Assembly: GCA_030685025.1 (NCBI GenBank) | Contig: JAUXWC010000107.1 | Coordinates: 1 to 39,735 of the forward strand | Reading direction: 5' to 3' | DNA from: Rhodoferax sp. | GTDB taxonomy: Bacteria > Pseudomonadota > Gammaproteobacteria > Burkholderiales > Burkholderiaceae_C | Length of the DNA stretch: 39,735 nt | In this document: positions 27,014-39,385 of the stretch, piece after piece | Numbering within the stretch: the first letter of the stretch is position 1 | Layout of the letters: each line of letters starts with the position of its first letter | Translations under genes and position numbers: made by a program | The notes under the pieces: model-generated | The model's input: only the letters and a program-made list of their open reading frames with translations | The model's database searches: none | What the model was told of the DNA's origin: nothing

Positions 27014-27910
27014 ATGAACAACAAGACAAACCCGACTCGGGCAACATCGCCGCAGGTCCCGTCCGACATCCGACCCGGCCAGAGCATCGAGTTGCTCAAG
27101 GAGTTGCACATCCTGACGCGTGACGGCAAGCTGAATCAGGATTCGAGGCGCAAGCTCAAGCAGGTCTACCACCTGTATCAGTTCATTGAAAAGCTGCTGA
27201 TTGATGTGCAGGCGAGTCAGTTGTCGTCGCCAGGCGCGCACGGTATCACCTTGGCCGACCACGGCGCCGGCAAGTCGTACCTGGGTTTCATTGTTTATGA
27301 CCTGTTTTTCAAGTCTCTCGGGACCGGGCACATATACGGCATCGAGACTCGGCCCGAACTGGTTCAGAAATCGCGGGAACTGGCGGCGCGGCTGGGGTTC
27401 GAGCGCATGAGCTTTCTGAATCTGAGCGTGGCGGAAGCGGCGAATTCTGATCAAGTCGGAGATCAGATAGACATCGTGACGGCGCTGCATGCCTGTGACA
27501 CGGCAACCGATGACGCGATCGCCTTCGGTCTGGCCAAACATGCCAAGTTCATGGTGTTGGTGCCCTGCTGCCAGGCGGAGGTGGCACGGGCCTTGAACCA
27601 CGGCAAGGCGTTGTCGTTGTCGCGCACACCGCTGGCCGAGCTGTGGCGCCACCCCCTTCACACGCGCGAGCTGGGCAGCCAGATTACCAATGTGCTGCGC
27701 TGTCTGTACCTCGAAGCGTGGGGCTACCAGGTCACGGTGACTGAACTGGTCGGGTGGGAGCACAGCATGAAAAATGAGCTCATCATCGCGCGCCAAACCG
27801 GCCACCGAAAGCGCGCCGCCGCCGACCGACTGAAAGCGATTCTTGAGGAATTTGGTCTGACAAACCTGCGGGAGACGCGCTTTCGGCTGCCATCGGACGA
27901 AGTCGTCTAA
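27014..27910 (+). CDS. SAM-dependent methyltransferase, Methyltransf_32 (METTL25-like) family
   Basis: A 298-residue class I methyltransferase. Motif I appears as ADHGAGKSYLGF (81-92), with an acidic residue after strand 2 (YGIETRPELV). The family hallmark HACDTATD is at 159-166 and VPCCQ at 183-187. The same hallmarks occur in eukaryotic METTL25/RRNAD1. The substrate is not known to me. A helical N-terminal region (25-70) precedes the catalytic fold. The ATG at 27014 gives a normal start; the extension from 26930 overlaps the end of dgt. It ends right at the inverted repeat of the RAYT element. Confidence 0.8.
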   Translation: MNNKTNPTRATSPQVPSDIRPGQSIELLKELHILTRDGKLNQDSRRKLKQVYHLYQFIEKLLIDVQASQLSSPGAHGITLADHGAGKSYLGFIVYDLFFKSLGTGHIYGIETRPELVQKSRELAARLGFERMSFLNLSVAEAANSDQVGDQIDIVTALHACDTATDDAIAFGLAKHAKFMVLVPCCQAEVARALNHGKALSLSRTPLAELWRHPLHTRELGSQITNVLRCLYLEAWGYQVTVTELVGWEHSMKNELIIARQTGHRKRAAADRLKAILEEFGLTNLRETRFRLPSDEVV

Positions 27911-27934
27911 TTAATTGGGGTCAGATCCCGATTA
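27911..27934 (+). repeat. Left inverted repeat of the RAYT element
   Basis: The sequence TTAATTGGGGTCAGAT followed by CCCGATTA can pair with the reverse complement at 28750-28773. GGG and CCC on either side of TCAGAT also allow a small local hairpin. The motif ATTG-GGGTCAGA parallels the GTTG-GGGTCAGA start of the mlaE-mlaD hairpin. Confidence 0.75.
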
Positions 27935-27964
27935 TCATGACGGCTGAACTCTCATCCTATCGTC

Positions 27965-28666
27965 ATGGCCCGCCTTCCCCGCTTGACCGTTCCCGGTTTG
28001 CCGCACCACGTCATCCAGCGTGGCAACAACAGACAGCAGATTTTTCTGACCCCGACCGATTACCAGTTCTTTCTTGAACTGGTGCAAGAGCACGCCACCC
28101 AGTTTGGCGTGGCGGTTCACGCCTATGTGCTGATGCCCAACCATGTTCATCTGCTGGTCACGCCGACGTCGCAAGATGCCCTGCCCAAGATGATGCAAGC
28201 GGTGGGGCGACGGTACGTGCGGCGCTTCAACGACGCCCATGGGCGCACCGGAACGCTGTGGGAGGGGCGCTACAAGTCCACAATGGTGCAAACGGATCGC
28301 TATTTGCTGGCCTGCATGGTTTATGTCGACCTCAACCCCGTCAGGGCGGGTCTGGCATCCCAAGCTGCTGACTACCCGTGGTCGAGTCACGGCCACTACG
28401 CCGGTCTGCGGACCGACCCCCTGATCACACCTCACCCCTTGGTATGGGCGTTGGGAAACACGCCGTTTGCCCGTGAAGCTGCCTATGTGGTTCTCGTCCA
28501 GCACGGAGTCAGCACCAAGCAGCAGCTCGAACTGACGCAGTCCGCACTGCGCGGTTGGGCGCTTGGCGATGAGCGCTTCGTCGCGGAGTTGCAGCGCCAA
28601 ACGCCTCGTCGCGTGGTCAAAGGCAAGGCCGGGCGGCCGGTTTCGAAGTCGCCACCGCCGACCTGA
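27965..28666 (+). CDS. REP-associated tyrosine transposase (RAYT, Y1/IS200-like)
   Basis: The 233-residue HUH single-strand DNA transposase begins MARLPRLTVPGLPHHVIQRGNN in family style. The metal-binding HUH motif is H60-V-H62 in MPNHVHLLV. The nucleophile is probably Tyr120 in YVDLNPVRAG, and LWEGRYKS near 99-106 is typical. RAYTs are single-copy relatives of IS200 transposases that mobilise short palindromic REP sequences. Length and catalytic residues are intact, so it may be active. The basic C-terminal tail (RRVVKGKAGRP) could bind DNA. It is on the same strand as its neighbours and leaves them uninterrupted. Confidence 0.92.
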   Translation: MARLPRLTVPGLPHHVIQRGNNRQQIFLTPTDYQFFLELVQEHATQFGVAVHAYVLMPNHVHLLVTPTSQDALPKMMQAVGRRYVRRFNDAHGRTGTLWEGRYKSTMVQTDRYLLACMVYVDLNPVRAGLASQAADYPWSSHGHYAGLRTDPLITPHPLVWALGNTPFAREAAYVVLVQHGVSTKQQLELTQSALRGWALGDERFVAELQRQTPRRVVKGKAGRPVSKSPPPT

Positions 28667-28749
28667 CTTATTGCGCAGTCGCGCATTTAGTCGACGCTTG
28701 GTCTATCTGATGTGTCCCCAATTAACAAGCGTAGGTGGCCATCCAAAAT

Positions 28750-28773
28750 TAATTGGAATCTGACCCCATTTAA
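28750..28773 (-). repeat. Right inverted repeat of the RAYT element
   Basis: Read on the minus strand it gives TTAAATGGGGTCAGAT then TCCAATTA, matching the left repeat except at three positions. It sits 5 bases before the proposed gltB -35 box. Confidence 0.75.
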
Positions 28774-28778
28774 TGTTG

Positions 28779-28807
28779 TTGGTGGTTTTGCTGCATTGCA
28801 CTAAGAT
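28779..28807 (+). promoter_or_regulatory. Candidate sigma-70 promoter for gltB
   Basis: TTGGTG (28779-28784) and TAAGAT (28802-28807) are separated by 17 bases and lie 33 bases upstream of the gltB ATG. Each box matches consensus only in part, so this is a plausible but unproven promoter. Confidence 0.35.
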
Positions 28808-28840
28808 TCGCCTCCCTGTGACACTTTTTTGGAGAGCGCC

Positions 28841-33568
<4,728 letters not shown>

Positions 33569-33581
33569 CGAACAGCGTTCA

Positions 33582-33693
33582 GGACAATATCCAACAATCA
33601 GTTGAGGACAGAGCTAAAGGTCTGTCCCGCAAAGTGGACAACCAACATCCGACAAACAGTTGAGGACAGAGCTAAAGGTCTGTCCCGCAAAGT
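33582..33693 (+). repeat. Two tandem hairpin elements between gltB and gltD
   Basis: Unit A (33582-33635) and unit B (33636-33693) share an identical 35-base core (33601-33635 and 33659-33693). Each core has GTTG, then stem GGACAGA/TCTGTCC, an internal G.G mismatch, one C-G pair, a TAAA loop, and 3' CCCGCAAAGT. The bases before the core (GGACAA..CCAACA..AACA/ATCA) are also related. The core lies just before AGTATCAGGAATC, which includes the gltD ribosome binding site. The repeats could tune gltB:gltD expression, which is inferred. Confidence 0.9.
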
Positions 33694-33707
33694 ATCAGGA
33701 ATCACGT

Positions 33708-35174
33708 ATGGGCAAGATCACTGGCTTCATGGAGTTCGCGCGGGTTGAGGAAGGCTACAGCCCCGTCGCCGAACGCGTCAAGCATTACAAAGAGTTCATC
33801 GTCGGGCTGGATCAGGCGCAAGCCAACAAGCAGGCGGCACGGTGCATGGACTGTGGCACGCCGTTTTGCACCAGCGCTTGTCCGGTCGGCAACATCATTC
33901 CGGACTTCAACGATCTGGTCTACCAGAATGACTGGCGCAACGCGATTGAGGTGCTGCACAGCACCAACAATTTCCCCGAGTTCACTGGGCGAATTTGTCC
34001 GGCACCGTGCGAAGCAGCGTGCACCCTGAACGTGAACGACGACGCGGTGGGCATCAAGTCGATTGAACACGCCATCATTGATCGCGCCTGGTCCGAGGGC
34101 TGGGTCGCTCCCGAACTGGCGAAGCACAAGACGGGCAAGACGGTCGCCGTGGTCGGCTCCGGCCCTGCCGGCATGGCCGCCGCCCAGCAACTGGCGCGCG
34201 TCGGTCATGCCGTGACCTTGTTCGAAAAGAACGACCGCGTGGGTGGTCTGTTGCGCTACGGTATTCCTGATTTCAAGCTGGAGAAGTCACATATCGACCG
34301 CCGCGTCGAACAGATGCAAAAGGAAGGCGTGAGCATTCGCACCGGCGTGATGGTCGGCGAACTGCCCAAGGACTGCAAGGTCACCAACTGGGCCAAGGAA
34401 ACCATTTCCCCGGCTGCGTTGATGGCAAATTTTGATGCCGTCTTGCTGGCTGGTGGCGCCGAGCAATCCCGCGACCTGCCCGCGCCGGGCCGGGATCTGG
34501 ATGGCATCCACTTTGCGATGGAGTTCCTGCCTCAGCAGAACAAGGTCAACGCCGGCGACAAGCTCAAGGGGCAACTGCGCGCGGACGGCAAGCATGTGGT
34601 GGTAATTGGTGGCGGCGACACCGGCTCGGATTGCGTGGGTACCAGCAACCGTCACGGCGCCGCCAGCGTGACCCAGTTTGAAGTCATGCCGCAGCCGCCA
34701 GTGCAGGAGAACCGGCCCTTGACCTGGCCCTACTGGCCTATGAAGCTACGCACCAGTTCCAGCCACCAAGAGGGTTGTGAGCGCGAGTTTGCCATCTCGA
34801 CCAAGGCGTTCATAGGGGAAAAAGGCAAGGTGAAGGGTGTCCAGACGGTTCGCGTCGAGTGGAAGGACGGCAAGATGATCGAGGTTGCCGGTTCGGAGCA
34901 GTTGGTCAAGGCCGATCTGGTGTTGCTGGCAATGGGTTTCGTGAGCCCAGTGCCCGCGGTGCTGCAGTCGTTCGGCGTGGAACTGGACGCCAGGGGAAAC
35001 GCCAAAGCCGGTACTGACCTCGTCGGCGGTTACGCCACCAACGTGTCCAAAGTATTTGCGGCTGGCGACATTCGGCGCGGCCAGAGTCTGGTGGTATGGG
35101 CAATCCGGGAGGGGCGTCAGGCAGCCCGTGCCGTGGACGAATTCCTGATGGGCGCAACCGACTTGCCACGCTGA
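33708..35174 (+). CDS. gltD: Glutamate synthase (NADPH) small subunit
   Basis: The 488-residue beta subunit passes NADPH electrons to GltB. Cysteines for two 4Fe-4S clusters are at 46, 49, 54, 58 and 97, 101, 105. The FAD fold has [14 protein letters not shown] near 155 and the NADPH fold has [13 protein letters not shown] near 300. The terminal [15 protein letters not shown] is typical. The ATG at 33708 has AGGA 7 bases upstream; a longer frame from 33660 would start inside the hairpin repeat and is rejected. Confidence 0.97.
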   Translation: MGKITGFMEFARVEEGYSPVAERVKHYKEFIVGLDQAQANKQAARCMDCGTPFCTSACPVGNIIPDFNDLVYQNDWRNAIEVLHSTNNFPEFTGRICPAPCEAACTLNVNDDAVGIKSIEHAIIDRAWSEGWVAPELAKHKTGKTVAVVGSGPAGMAAAQQLARVGHAVTLFEKNDRVGGLLRYGIPDFKLEKSHIDRRVEQMQKEGVSIRTGVMVGELPKDCKVTNWAKETISPAALMANFDAVLLAGGAEQSRDLPAPGRDLDGIHFAMEFLPQQNKVNAGDKLKGQLRADGKHVVVIGGGDTGSDCVGTSNRHGAASVTQFEVMPQPPVQENRPLTWPYWPMKLRTSSSHQEGCEREFAISTKAFIGEKGKVKGVQTVRVEWKDGKMIEVAGSEQLVKADLVLLAMGFVSPVPAVLQSFGVELDARGNAKAGTDLVGGYATNVSKVFAAGDIRRGQSLVVWAIREGRQAARAVDEFLMGATDLPR

Positions 35175-35271
35175 CCGGCCTCACCGCACGCGGGCCTGCC
35201 CAAGGCGTCGCTGCGATATTGGTGTAATCCCTTATGATTTGGCAGCCGTCGCGAGCCGGCGGCCCCGATCC

Positions 35272-36123
35272 ATGGACCCACTCAAGCCCGAAGCCCTTGT
35301 TGAAATGCGCAACCTTACCTTCGGGTACGGCGAGCGGGTGGTGCTCGACGATATCTCCGTCACCGTGCCGCGCGGCAAGGTGACCGCCTTGATGGGTGCG
35401 TCGGGCGGTGGCAAGACCACGATGCTGCGGCTGATCGGCGGACAAAACCGGGCCCAGTCCGGCGCCGTCTTGTTCGATGGTCAGGATGTTGGCGCCCTCG
35501 ACCGGGCTGCCCTGTATGCAGCGCGTCGGCGCATGGGCATGCTGTTTCAGTTCGGTGCGCTGTTCGCTGATCTCTGCGTGTTTGACAATGTGGCCTTTCC
35601 GCTGCGTGAACACACTGATTTGCCGGAGATGCTGATTCGCGACATCGTGTTGATGAAACTCAATGCGGTGGGCTTGCGTGGCGCCCGTGACTTGATGCCC
35701 AGTGATTTGTCCGGCGGCATGGCGCGTCGTGTTGCATTGGCGCGCGCGATCGCGTTGGATCCTGAGCTGGTGATGTACGACGAGCCCTTCTCGGGCCTGG
35801 ACCCGATATCGCTCGGAACCGCCGCGCAACTGATCCGTCAGCTCAACGATTCCATGGGTTTGACCAGTGTCTTTGTGTCTCACGAGCTGGAGCAGACCTT
35901 TGCGATTTCCGATCACGTGATCATTCTCGCGAATGGAAAGGTCGCCAGCCAGGGCACGCCTGCGCAGGTGCGGGTCAGTACGGACCCGCTGGTGTACCAG
36001 TACGTGAATGGACTCAGCGAAGGTCCGGCGCGTTTTCACTACCCAGGCACCTCGGTTGAGGATGATTTTGGTGCAGCGTCACCGTCGGTGGCGCTGGTCG
36101 GCGCCGGAGGTGTGCCGTCATGA
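35272..36123 (+). CDS. mlaF: Mla phospholipid transporter ATPase MlaF
   Basis: A 283-residue ABC ATPase powering MlaFEDB, which moves phospholipids between the inner membrane and the MlaC carrier. Walker A is GASGGGKTT (42-50), Q-loop LFQFGALF, signature LSGGM (146-150), Walker B LVMYDE (166-171) and the switch His in VSHELEQ. A C-terminal extension of about 25 residues after VNGL is Gly/Val-rich. A TATGAT box at 35233-35238 may be the -10 of the operon, but its -35 is poor. The stop overlaps mlaE (ATGA). Confidence 0.95.
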   Translation: MDPLKPEALVEMRNLTFGYGERVVLDDISVTVPRGKVTALMGASGGGKTTMLRLIGGQNRAQSGAVLFDGQDVGALDRAALYAARRRMGMLFQFGALFADLCVFDNVAFPLREHTDLPEMLIRDIVLMKLNAVGLRGARDLMPSDLSGGMARRVALARAIALDPELVMYDEPFSGLDPISLGTAAQLIRQLNDSMGLTSVFVSHELEQTFAISDHVIILANGKVASQGTPAQVRVSTDPLVYQYVNGLSEGPARFHYPGTSVEDDFGAASPSVALVGAGGVPS

Positions 36124-36902
36124 GTTGGTACAACCCGGCCGATGTGGGCCACACGGTGCGCGGACAACTGGCTGACATCGGTTATGGCGCCCGCTTCTTC
36201 CTGCGTCTGGTCGTTCTGGCGGGGGCTAGTTTTCGCCGCTTTGGCTTGGTGCGCGATCAGATCCACTTTCTGGGCAACTACTCGCTGGCGATCATTGCGG
36301 TGTCGGGCTTGTTCGTTGGCTTTGTGTTTGGCCTGCAGGGCTACTACACGCTGCAGCGCTATGGGTCTTCCGAGGCATTGGGGCTGCTGGTGACTTTGAG
36401 CCTGGTGCGCGAGTTGGGCCCGGTGGTCACCGCCTTGTTGTTTGCCGGGCGGGCTGGGACGTCCTTGACGGCCGAGATCGGCCTGATGAAAGCCGGGGAG
36501 CAGATCAGTGTGATGGAAATGATGGCGGTCGACCCGGTGGCGAGAATACTGGCGCCCAGGTTTTGGGCCGGCGTGATTGTGATGCCCTTGCTGGCTGCCG
36601 TTTTCAGCGCTACCGGCATCATTGGTGGCTGGGTGGTCGGCGTGTTGATGATTGGCGTGGATTCGGGCTCGTTTTGGAGTCAGATTCAAGGTGGCGTCGA
36701 TGTCTGGCAGGATGTGGGCAATGGCGTCATCAAGAGCGTCGTGTTTGGACTGACGGTGACCTTTGTGGCGCTGTTGCAGGGCTTCGAGGCCCAACCCACC
36801 CCGGAAGGCGTGTCCAAGGCCACGACACGCACCGTGGTGATCGCGTCCCTGTCGGTGCTTGGTTTGGACTTCATCCTCACTGCCATGATGTTTTCAATAT
36901 GA
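36120..36902 (+). CDS. mlaE: Mla transporter permease MlaE
   Basis: A 260-residue inner-membrane permease of the MlaE family. An amphipathic N-terminal helix leads to about five transmembrane segments. The family block [24 protein letters not shown] is present (residues about 98-121) with the [17 protein letters not shown] coupling helix. It overlaps mlaF by four bases. The gap of 134 bases to mlaD is unusual within this otherwise tight operon and contains a hairpin element. Confidence 0.95.
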   Translation: MSWYNPADVGHTVRGQLADIGYGARFFLRLVVLAGASFRRFGLVRDQIHFLGNYSLAIIAVSGLFVGFVFGLQGYYTLQRYGSSEALGLLVTLSLVRELGPVVTALLFAGRAGTSLTAEIGLMKAGEQISVMEMMAVDPVARILAPRFWAGVIVMPLLAAVFSATGIIGGWVVGVLMIGVDSGSFWSQIQGGVDVWQDVGNGVIKSVVFGLTVTFVALLQGFEAQPTPEGVSKATTRTVVIASLSVLGLDFILTAMMFSI

Positions 36903-36957
36903 CGAACGACAAGACCGATCACCACGAGGTCCGCGGCCGTCCGACTGGATCGGCCAA

Positions 36958-37027
36958 TTCAGTATTAGTTGGGGTCAGAGCACATTTGCTGCGCAAAGTG
37001 GTCTGACCCGCATGGTTTCAGTATTAG
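36958..37027 (+). repeat. Hairpin element flanked by an 11-bp direct repeat, between mlaE and mlaD
   Basis: TTCAGTATTAG occurs at 36958-36968 and again at 37017-37027. Between them lies a hairpin: GGGTCAGA (36972-36979) pairs with TCTGACCC (37002-37009), then a G.G mismatch, CAC/GTG, a bulged A, TTTGC/GCAAA and a TGC loop. GTTG precedes the stem and CCCGCA closes it. The right direct repeat supplies part of the mlaD ribosome binding site (TTAGGAA). The arrangement looks like a past insertion with target duplication. Confidence 0.88.
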
Positions 37028-37036
37028 GAATCGCCT

Positions 37037-37525
37037 GTGCAACGCTTGAAGATTGACGTTTGGGTTGGCTTGTTCGTGATGATCGGCGCCGCTGCGATTT
37101 TGTTCCTGGCGCTGCAGTCGGCCAATCTGCTGAGCTTGAGCTTCCAGTCCACCTATCGGGTTGACGCCAAGTTCGACAACGTGGGTGGTCTCAAGCCCAA
37201 GGCGGCAGTGCGTAGCGCCGGGGTGGTGGTCGGCCGGGTGGAGTCCATCACGTTTGACGACAAGACCTTTCAGGCCAGTGTGGCGCTGGCGCTGGAGCGG
37301 CGCTACCAGTTCCCAAAGGACAGCTCCCTGAAAATCCTGACCAGCGGCCTGCTCGGTGAGCAGTATCTGGGGCTGGAACCTGGCGCGGACGAGAAGCTGC
37401 TGGCGGCCGGAGACGTGGTGTCGAGCACGCAGTCAGCCGTCGTGCTGGAGAATCTGATCAGCCAGTTTTTGTTCAGCAAAGCCGCCGAGGGTGGCGCTGT
37501 GGTGGAACCCAAGGGGAAGAAATGA
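37037..37525 (+). CDS. mlaD: Mla substrate-binding MCE protein MlaD
   Basis: A 162-residue inner-membrane MCE-domain protein forming the hexameric ring of the Mla complex. One transmembrane helix (about 9-30, VGLFVMIGAAAILFLALQ) anchors the MCE domain (about 38-118, YRVDAKFDNVGGLKPKAAVRSAGVVVG). The GTG at 37037 has AGGA 8 bases upstream. The C-terminal helix (AVVLENLISQFLFSKA) lines the ring pore. It overlaps mlaA (ATGA). Confidence 0.95.
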   Translation: MQRLKIDVWVGLFVMIGAAAILFLALQSANLLSLSFQSTYRVDAKFDNVGGLKPKAAVRSAGVVVGRVESITFDDKTFQASVALALERRYQFPKDSSLKILTSGLLGEQYLGLEPGADEKLLAAGDVVSSTQSAVVLENLISQFLFSKAAEGGAVVEPKGKK

Positions 37526-38262
37526 AAGCCCTAAGTCGCCTGATGCGACGGGCTCATTGCTTGCGTGTCTTGTCGGCGCTGGCCCTGATGTTGGTATTGG
37601 CTGGCTGTGCGAGCGGCCCGAGGGCCCACCCCAACGACCCGCTGGAGCCCTTCAATCGCAACGTTTCCCAATTCAATGACGTGCTTGATCGAGCCCTGCT
37701 CAAACCCGCCGCGACCGCCTACCAGCACGTGACGCCGGCTCTGGTGCGCACCGGGGCTAGCAACTTCTTTGGCAACGTATCGGATGTCTGGTCGTTCATC
37801 AACACGGCCCTTCAACTCAAACCAGTTGAAGCCCTGGACAACCTGATGCGCGTCAGCGTCAATACTTTCTTTGGCCTGGGGGGCTTGCTGGACGTGGCCA
37901 GCGAGATGAACATCGAGCGGCATCGAGAGGACTTCGGGCAGACGCTGGGACGTTGGGGGGTGCCGACCGGCCCCTATCTGGTTCTGCCAATATTGGGGCC
38001 CTCTACGCTGCGCGACAGCCTGGCGTTGGGGATTGAGGGACGCGCCGATGTGGTGCGCAATTTGAGCCATATTCCGACCCGCAATTCGCTGCTGTCCGTT
38101 CGAACGCTGGAGGCGCGCGCCAACCTGCTGCGACTGGGCAGTGTGGTGGAGGAGGCCGCTCTGGACAAGTACAGCTTCACGCGCGACGTGTTCCTGCAGC
38201 GACGACGCAGTGCCGTCTACGATGGCGAGCCACCGGACGCCCAATCGCCGCAGGAGCGCTGA
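37522..38262 (+). CDS. mlaA: Outer-membrane lipoprotein MlaA (VacJ)
   Basis: A 246-residue lipoprotein with a long basic n-region and lipobox LAGC (Cys29). The VacJ domain shows DPLEPFNRNVSQFND, FGNVSDVWSFIN and FGQTLGRWGVPTGPYLVLP with LGPSTLRD. MlaA removes misplaced phospholipids from the outer leaflet and hands them to MlaC. In E. coli mlaA is unlinked to mlaFEDCB; here it sits between mlaD and mlaC. The 109-base gap to mlaC holds a small hairpin (38263-38279) right after the stop codon. Confidence 0.95.
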   Translation: MKALSRLMRRAHCLRVLSALALMLVLAGCASGPRAHPNDPLEPFNRNVSQFNDVLDRALLKPAATAYQHVTPALVRTGASNFFGNVSDVWSFINTALQLKPVEALDNLMRVSVNTFFGLGGLLDVASEMNIERHREDFGQTLGRWGVPTGPYLVLPILGPSTLRDSLALGIEGRADVVRNLSHIPTRNSLLSVRTLEARANLLRLGSVVEEAALDKYSFTRDVFLQRRRSAVYDGEPPDAQSPQER

Positions 38263-38371
38263 CGCCCGCAGGTCGGGCGCGTCATGGCCGGCGCGGCAGC
38301 GTTCATTTGCCCACGCCTGTGTCGTCGGCGGTGCGGAGACCAGGTTCATCATTTTCTTGGGGAGTGTTTTG

Positions 38372-39010
38372 ATGGTTCAACGTTTCTTGGGTCGACTTCT
38401 TGCGGCGGTTGTTGCCGTGGCGTCGATCATGTTTGTCGCGTCGGCCGTTGCCGCCGATGAGGCGCCAGATGCCCTGATCAAGCGCCTTTCAACGGAGGTG
38501 CTGGACGCCATCAAGGCCGACAAGCAGATTCAGGCGGGCAATCTGTCGCGTGTGATCGCGTTGGTGGACCAGCGCATCATGCCCAGCGTCAACTTTCAAC
38601 GCATGACGTCGTCGGCCGTGGGGCGCCACTGGCGGCAAGCCACACCCGAGCAGCAGTCGCGCCTGCAGGACGAGTTCAAGATCCTGCTGGTTCGTACCTA
38701 TTCAGGCGCGCTGGCCCAGGTATCGGACCAATCCATCGCCATGAAGCCCATGCGCGCCACGCCCGAGGACAAGGAGGTGGTGGTTCGCACCGAGGTCAGA
38801 GGCCATGGGGATCCGATTCAACTCGACTACCGGCTCGAAAAAACGCCGGGGCAGGGCGCTGGCTGGAAGATCTACGACCTTAACGTGCTGGGCGTGTGGT
38901 TGGTGGAGACCTATCGTGGCCAGTTCGCCCAGGAAGTCAGCGCCAAGGGCATTGATGGGTTGATCGCTACGCTGTCCGAGCGCAACAAGGCCAACGCCAA
39001 GAAGGGCTGA
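38372..39010 (+). CDS. mlaC: Periplasmic phospholipid carrier MlaC
   Basis: A 212-residue soluble carrier with signal peptide (cleavage near SAVAADEA, residue 28). The Tol-Tol-Ttg2 family features are present: VDQRIMPSVNFQRMTSSAVGRHWRQATPEQQ, then DYRLEKTPGQGAGWKIYDLNVLGVWLVETYR (given here as landmarks near residues 65 and 150). The ATG at 38372 follows TTGGGGAG at 8 bases; an upstream extension runs through the mlaA end and is rejected. Confidence 0.95.
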   Translation: MVQRFLGRLLAAVVAVASIMFVASAVAADEAPDALIKRLSTEVLDAIKADKQIQAGNLSRVIALVDQRIMPSVNFQRMTSSAVGRHWRQATPEQQSRLQDEFKILLVRTYSGALAQVSDQSIAMKPMRATPEDKEVVVRTEVRGHGDPIQLDYRLEKTPGQGAGWKIYDLNVLGVWLVETYRGQFAQEVSAKGIDGLIATLSERNKANAKKG

Positions 39011-39012
39011 GT

Positions 39013-39285
39013 GTGCTGGTCTTGCCCGCTGAACTGACACATGCCGGCGCCAACGCCTGCCTGCGCATGCTCGTGCAGGGGCTGCAGGCGCATGCCAACA
39101 CCGAAATCTGGGTCGATGCCGGCGCCCTGCGCCGCTTCGATTCGTCGGCCCTGGCGGTGTTGCTGGAGTTTCGTCGGGAGTGTCAGGCGTCGGGCAAGCA
39201 AGTGTCGATCCGCGATTTGCCGACCAGGCTATCCGATTTGGCAGCCTTGTACGGGATTGCCGAGCTTCTGTCGACGCCGGGGTGA
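39013..39285 (+). CDS. mlaB: STAS-domain protein MlaB
   Basis: A 90-residue STAS-domain subunit that binds MlaF and supports its assembly. The conserved helix cap FDSSALAVLLEFRREC puts Ser44/Ser45 where such domains carry a Ser or Thr. The GTG at 39013 lies 2 bases after the mlaC stop, with AAGGGCTGA as a weak ribosome binding site, so coupling is likely. Confidence 0.9.
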   Translation: MLVLPAELTHAGANACLRMLVQGLQAHANTEIWVDAGALRRFDSSALAVLLEFRRECQASGKQVSIRDLPTRLSDLAALYGIAELLSTPG

Positions 39286-39291
39286 GGCCTC

Positions 39292-39364
39292 GACATCCAA
39301 CATCCGACGGACGGTTGAGGACAGAGCGCAGTTCACTGTGTGTAGCGGCGGTCTGTCCCGCAAG
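39292..39364 (+). repeat. Third-locus hairpin element, between mlaB and the next ABC gene
   Basis: The upstream part (GACATCCAACATCCGAC) matches the bases before unit B at the gltB-gltD locus. The core from 39314 has GTTG, GGACAGA (39319-39325) and TCTGTCC (39352-39358), the same G.G mismatch, then CGC/GCG and a long unrelated 18-base loop, closing with CCCGCAA. It ends 21 bases before the ABC gene start. Confidence 0.85.
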
Positions 39365-39385
39365 CTCATAGAATAGCGGACTCCC

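Larger units (their letters stand above)
27911..28773 (+). mobile_element. RAYT element bounded by 24-bp imperfect inverted repeats
   Basis: Inverted repeats at 27911-27934 and 28750-28773 match at 21 of 24 positions (TTAA[T/A]TGGGGTCAGAT core) and enclose a Y1-family transposase. The element begins directly after the methyltransferase stop and ends six bases before a candidate gltB promoter. A third related motif, TGTCCCCAATTAA (28713-28725), lies inside the right side. The GGGGTCAGA core recurs in the hairpin at 36972. I see no target duplication. Confidence 0.75.

Noticed and set aside
38263-38279. CGCCCG/CGGGCG hairpin after mlaA as a terminator
   Set aside because: It has no T-run and lies inside an operon whose next genes belong to the same pathway; a terminator call is not supported.
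39330-39338. GTTCACTG in the loop of the last hairpin, the same eight bases as the start of the CRISPR repeat
   Set aside because: The match stops after eight bases and has no stem or handle; chance is the simplest explanation.
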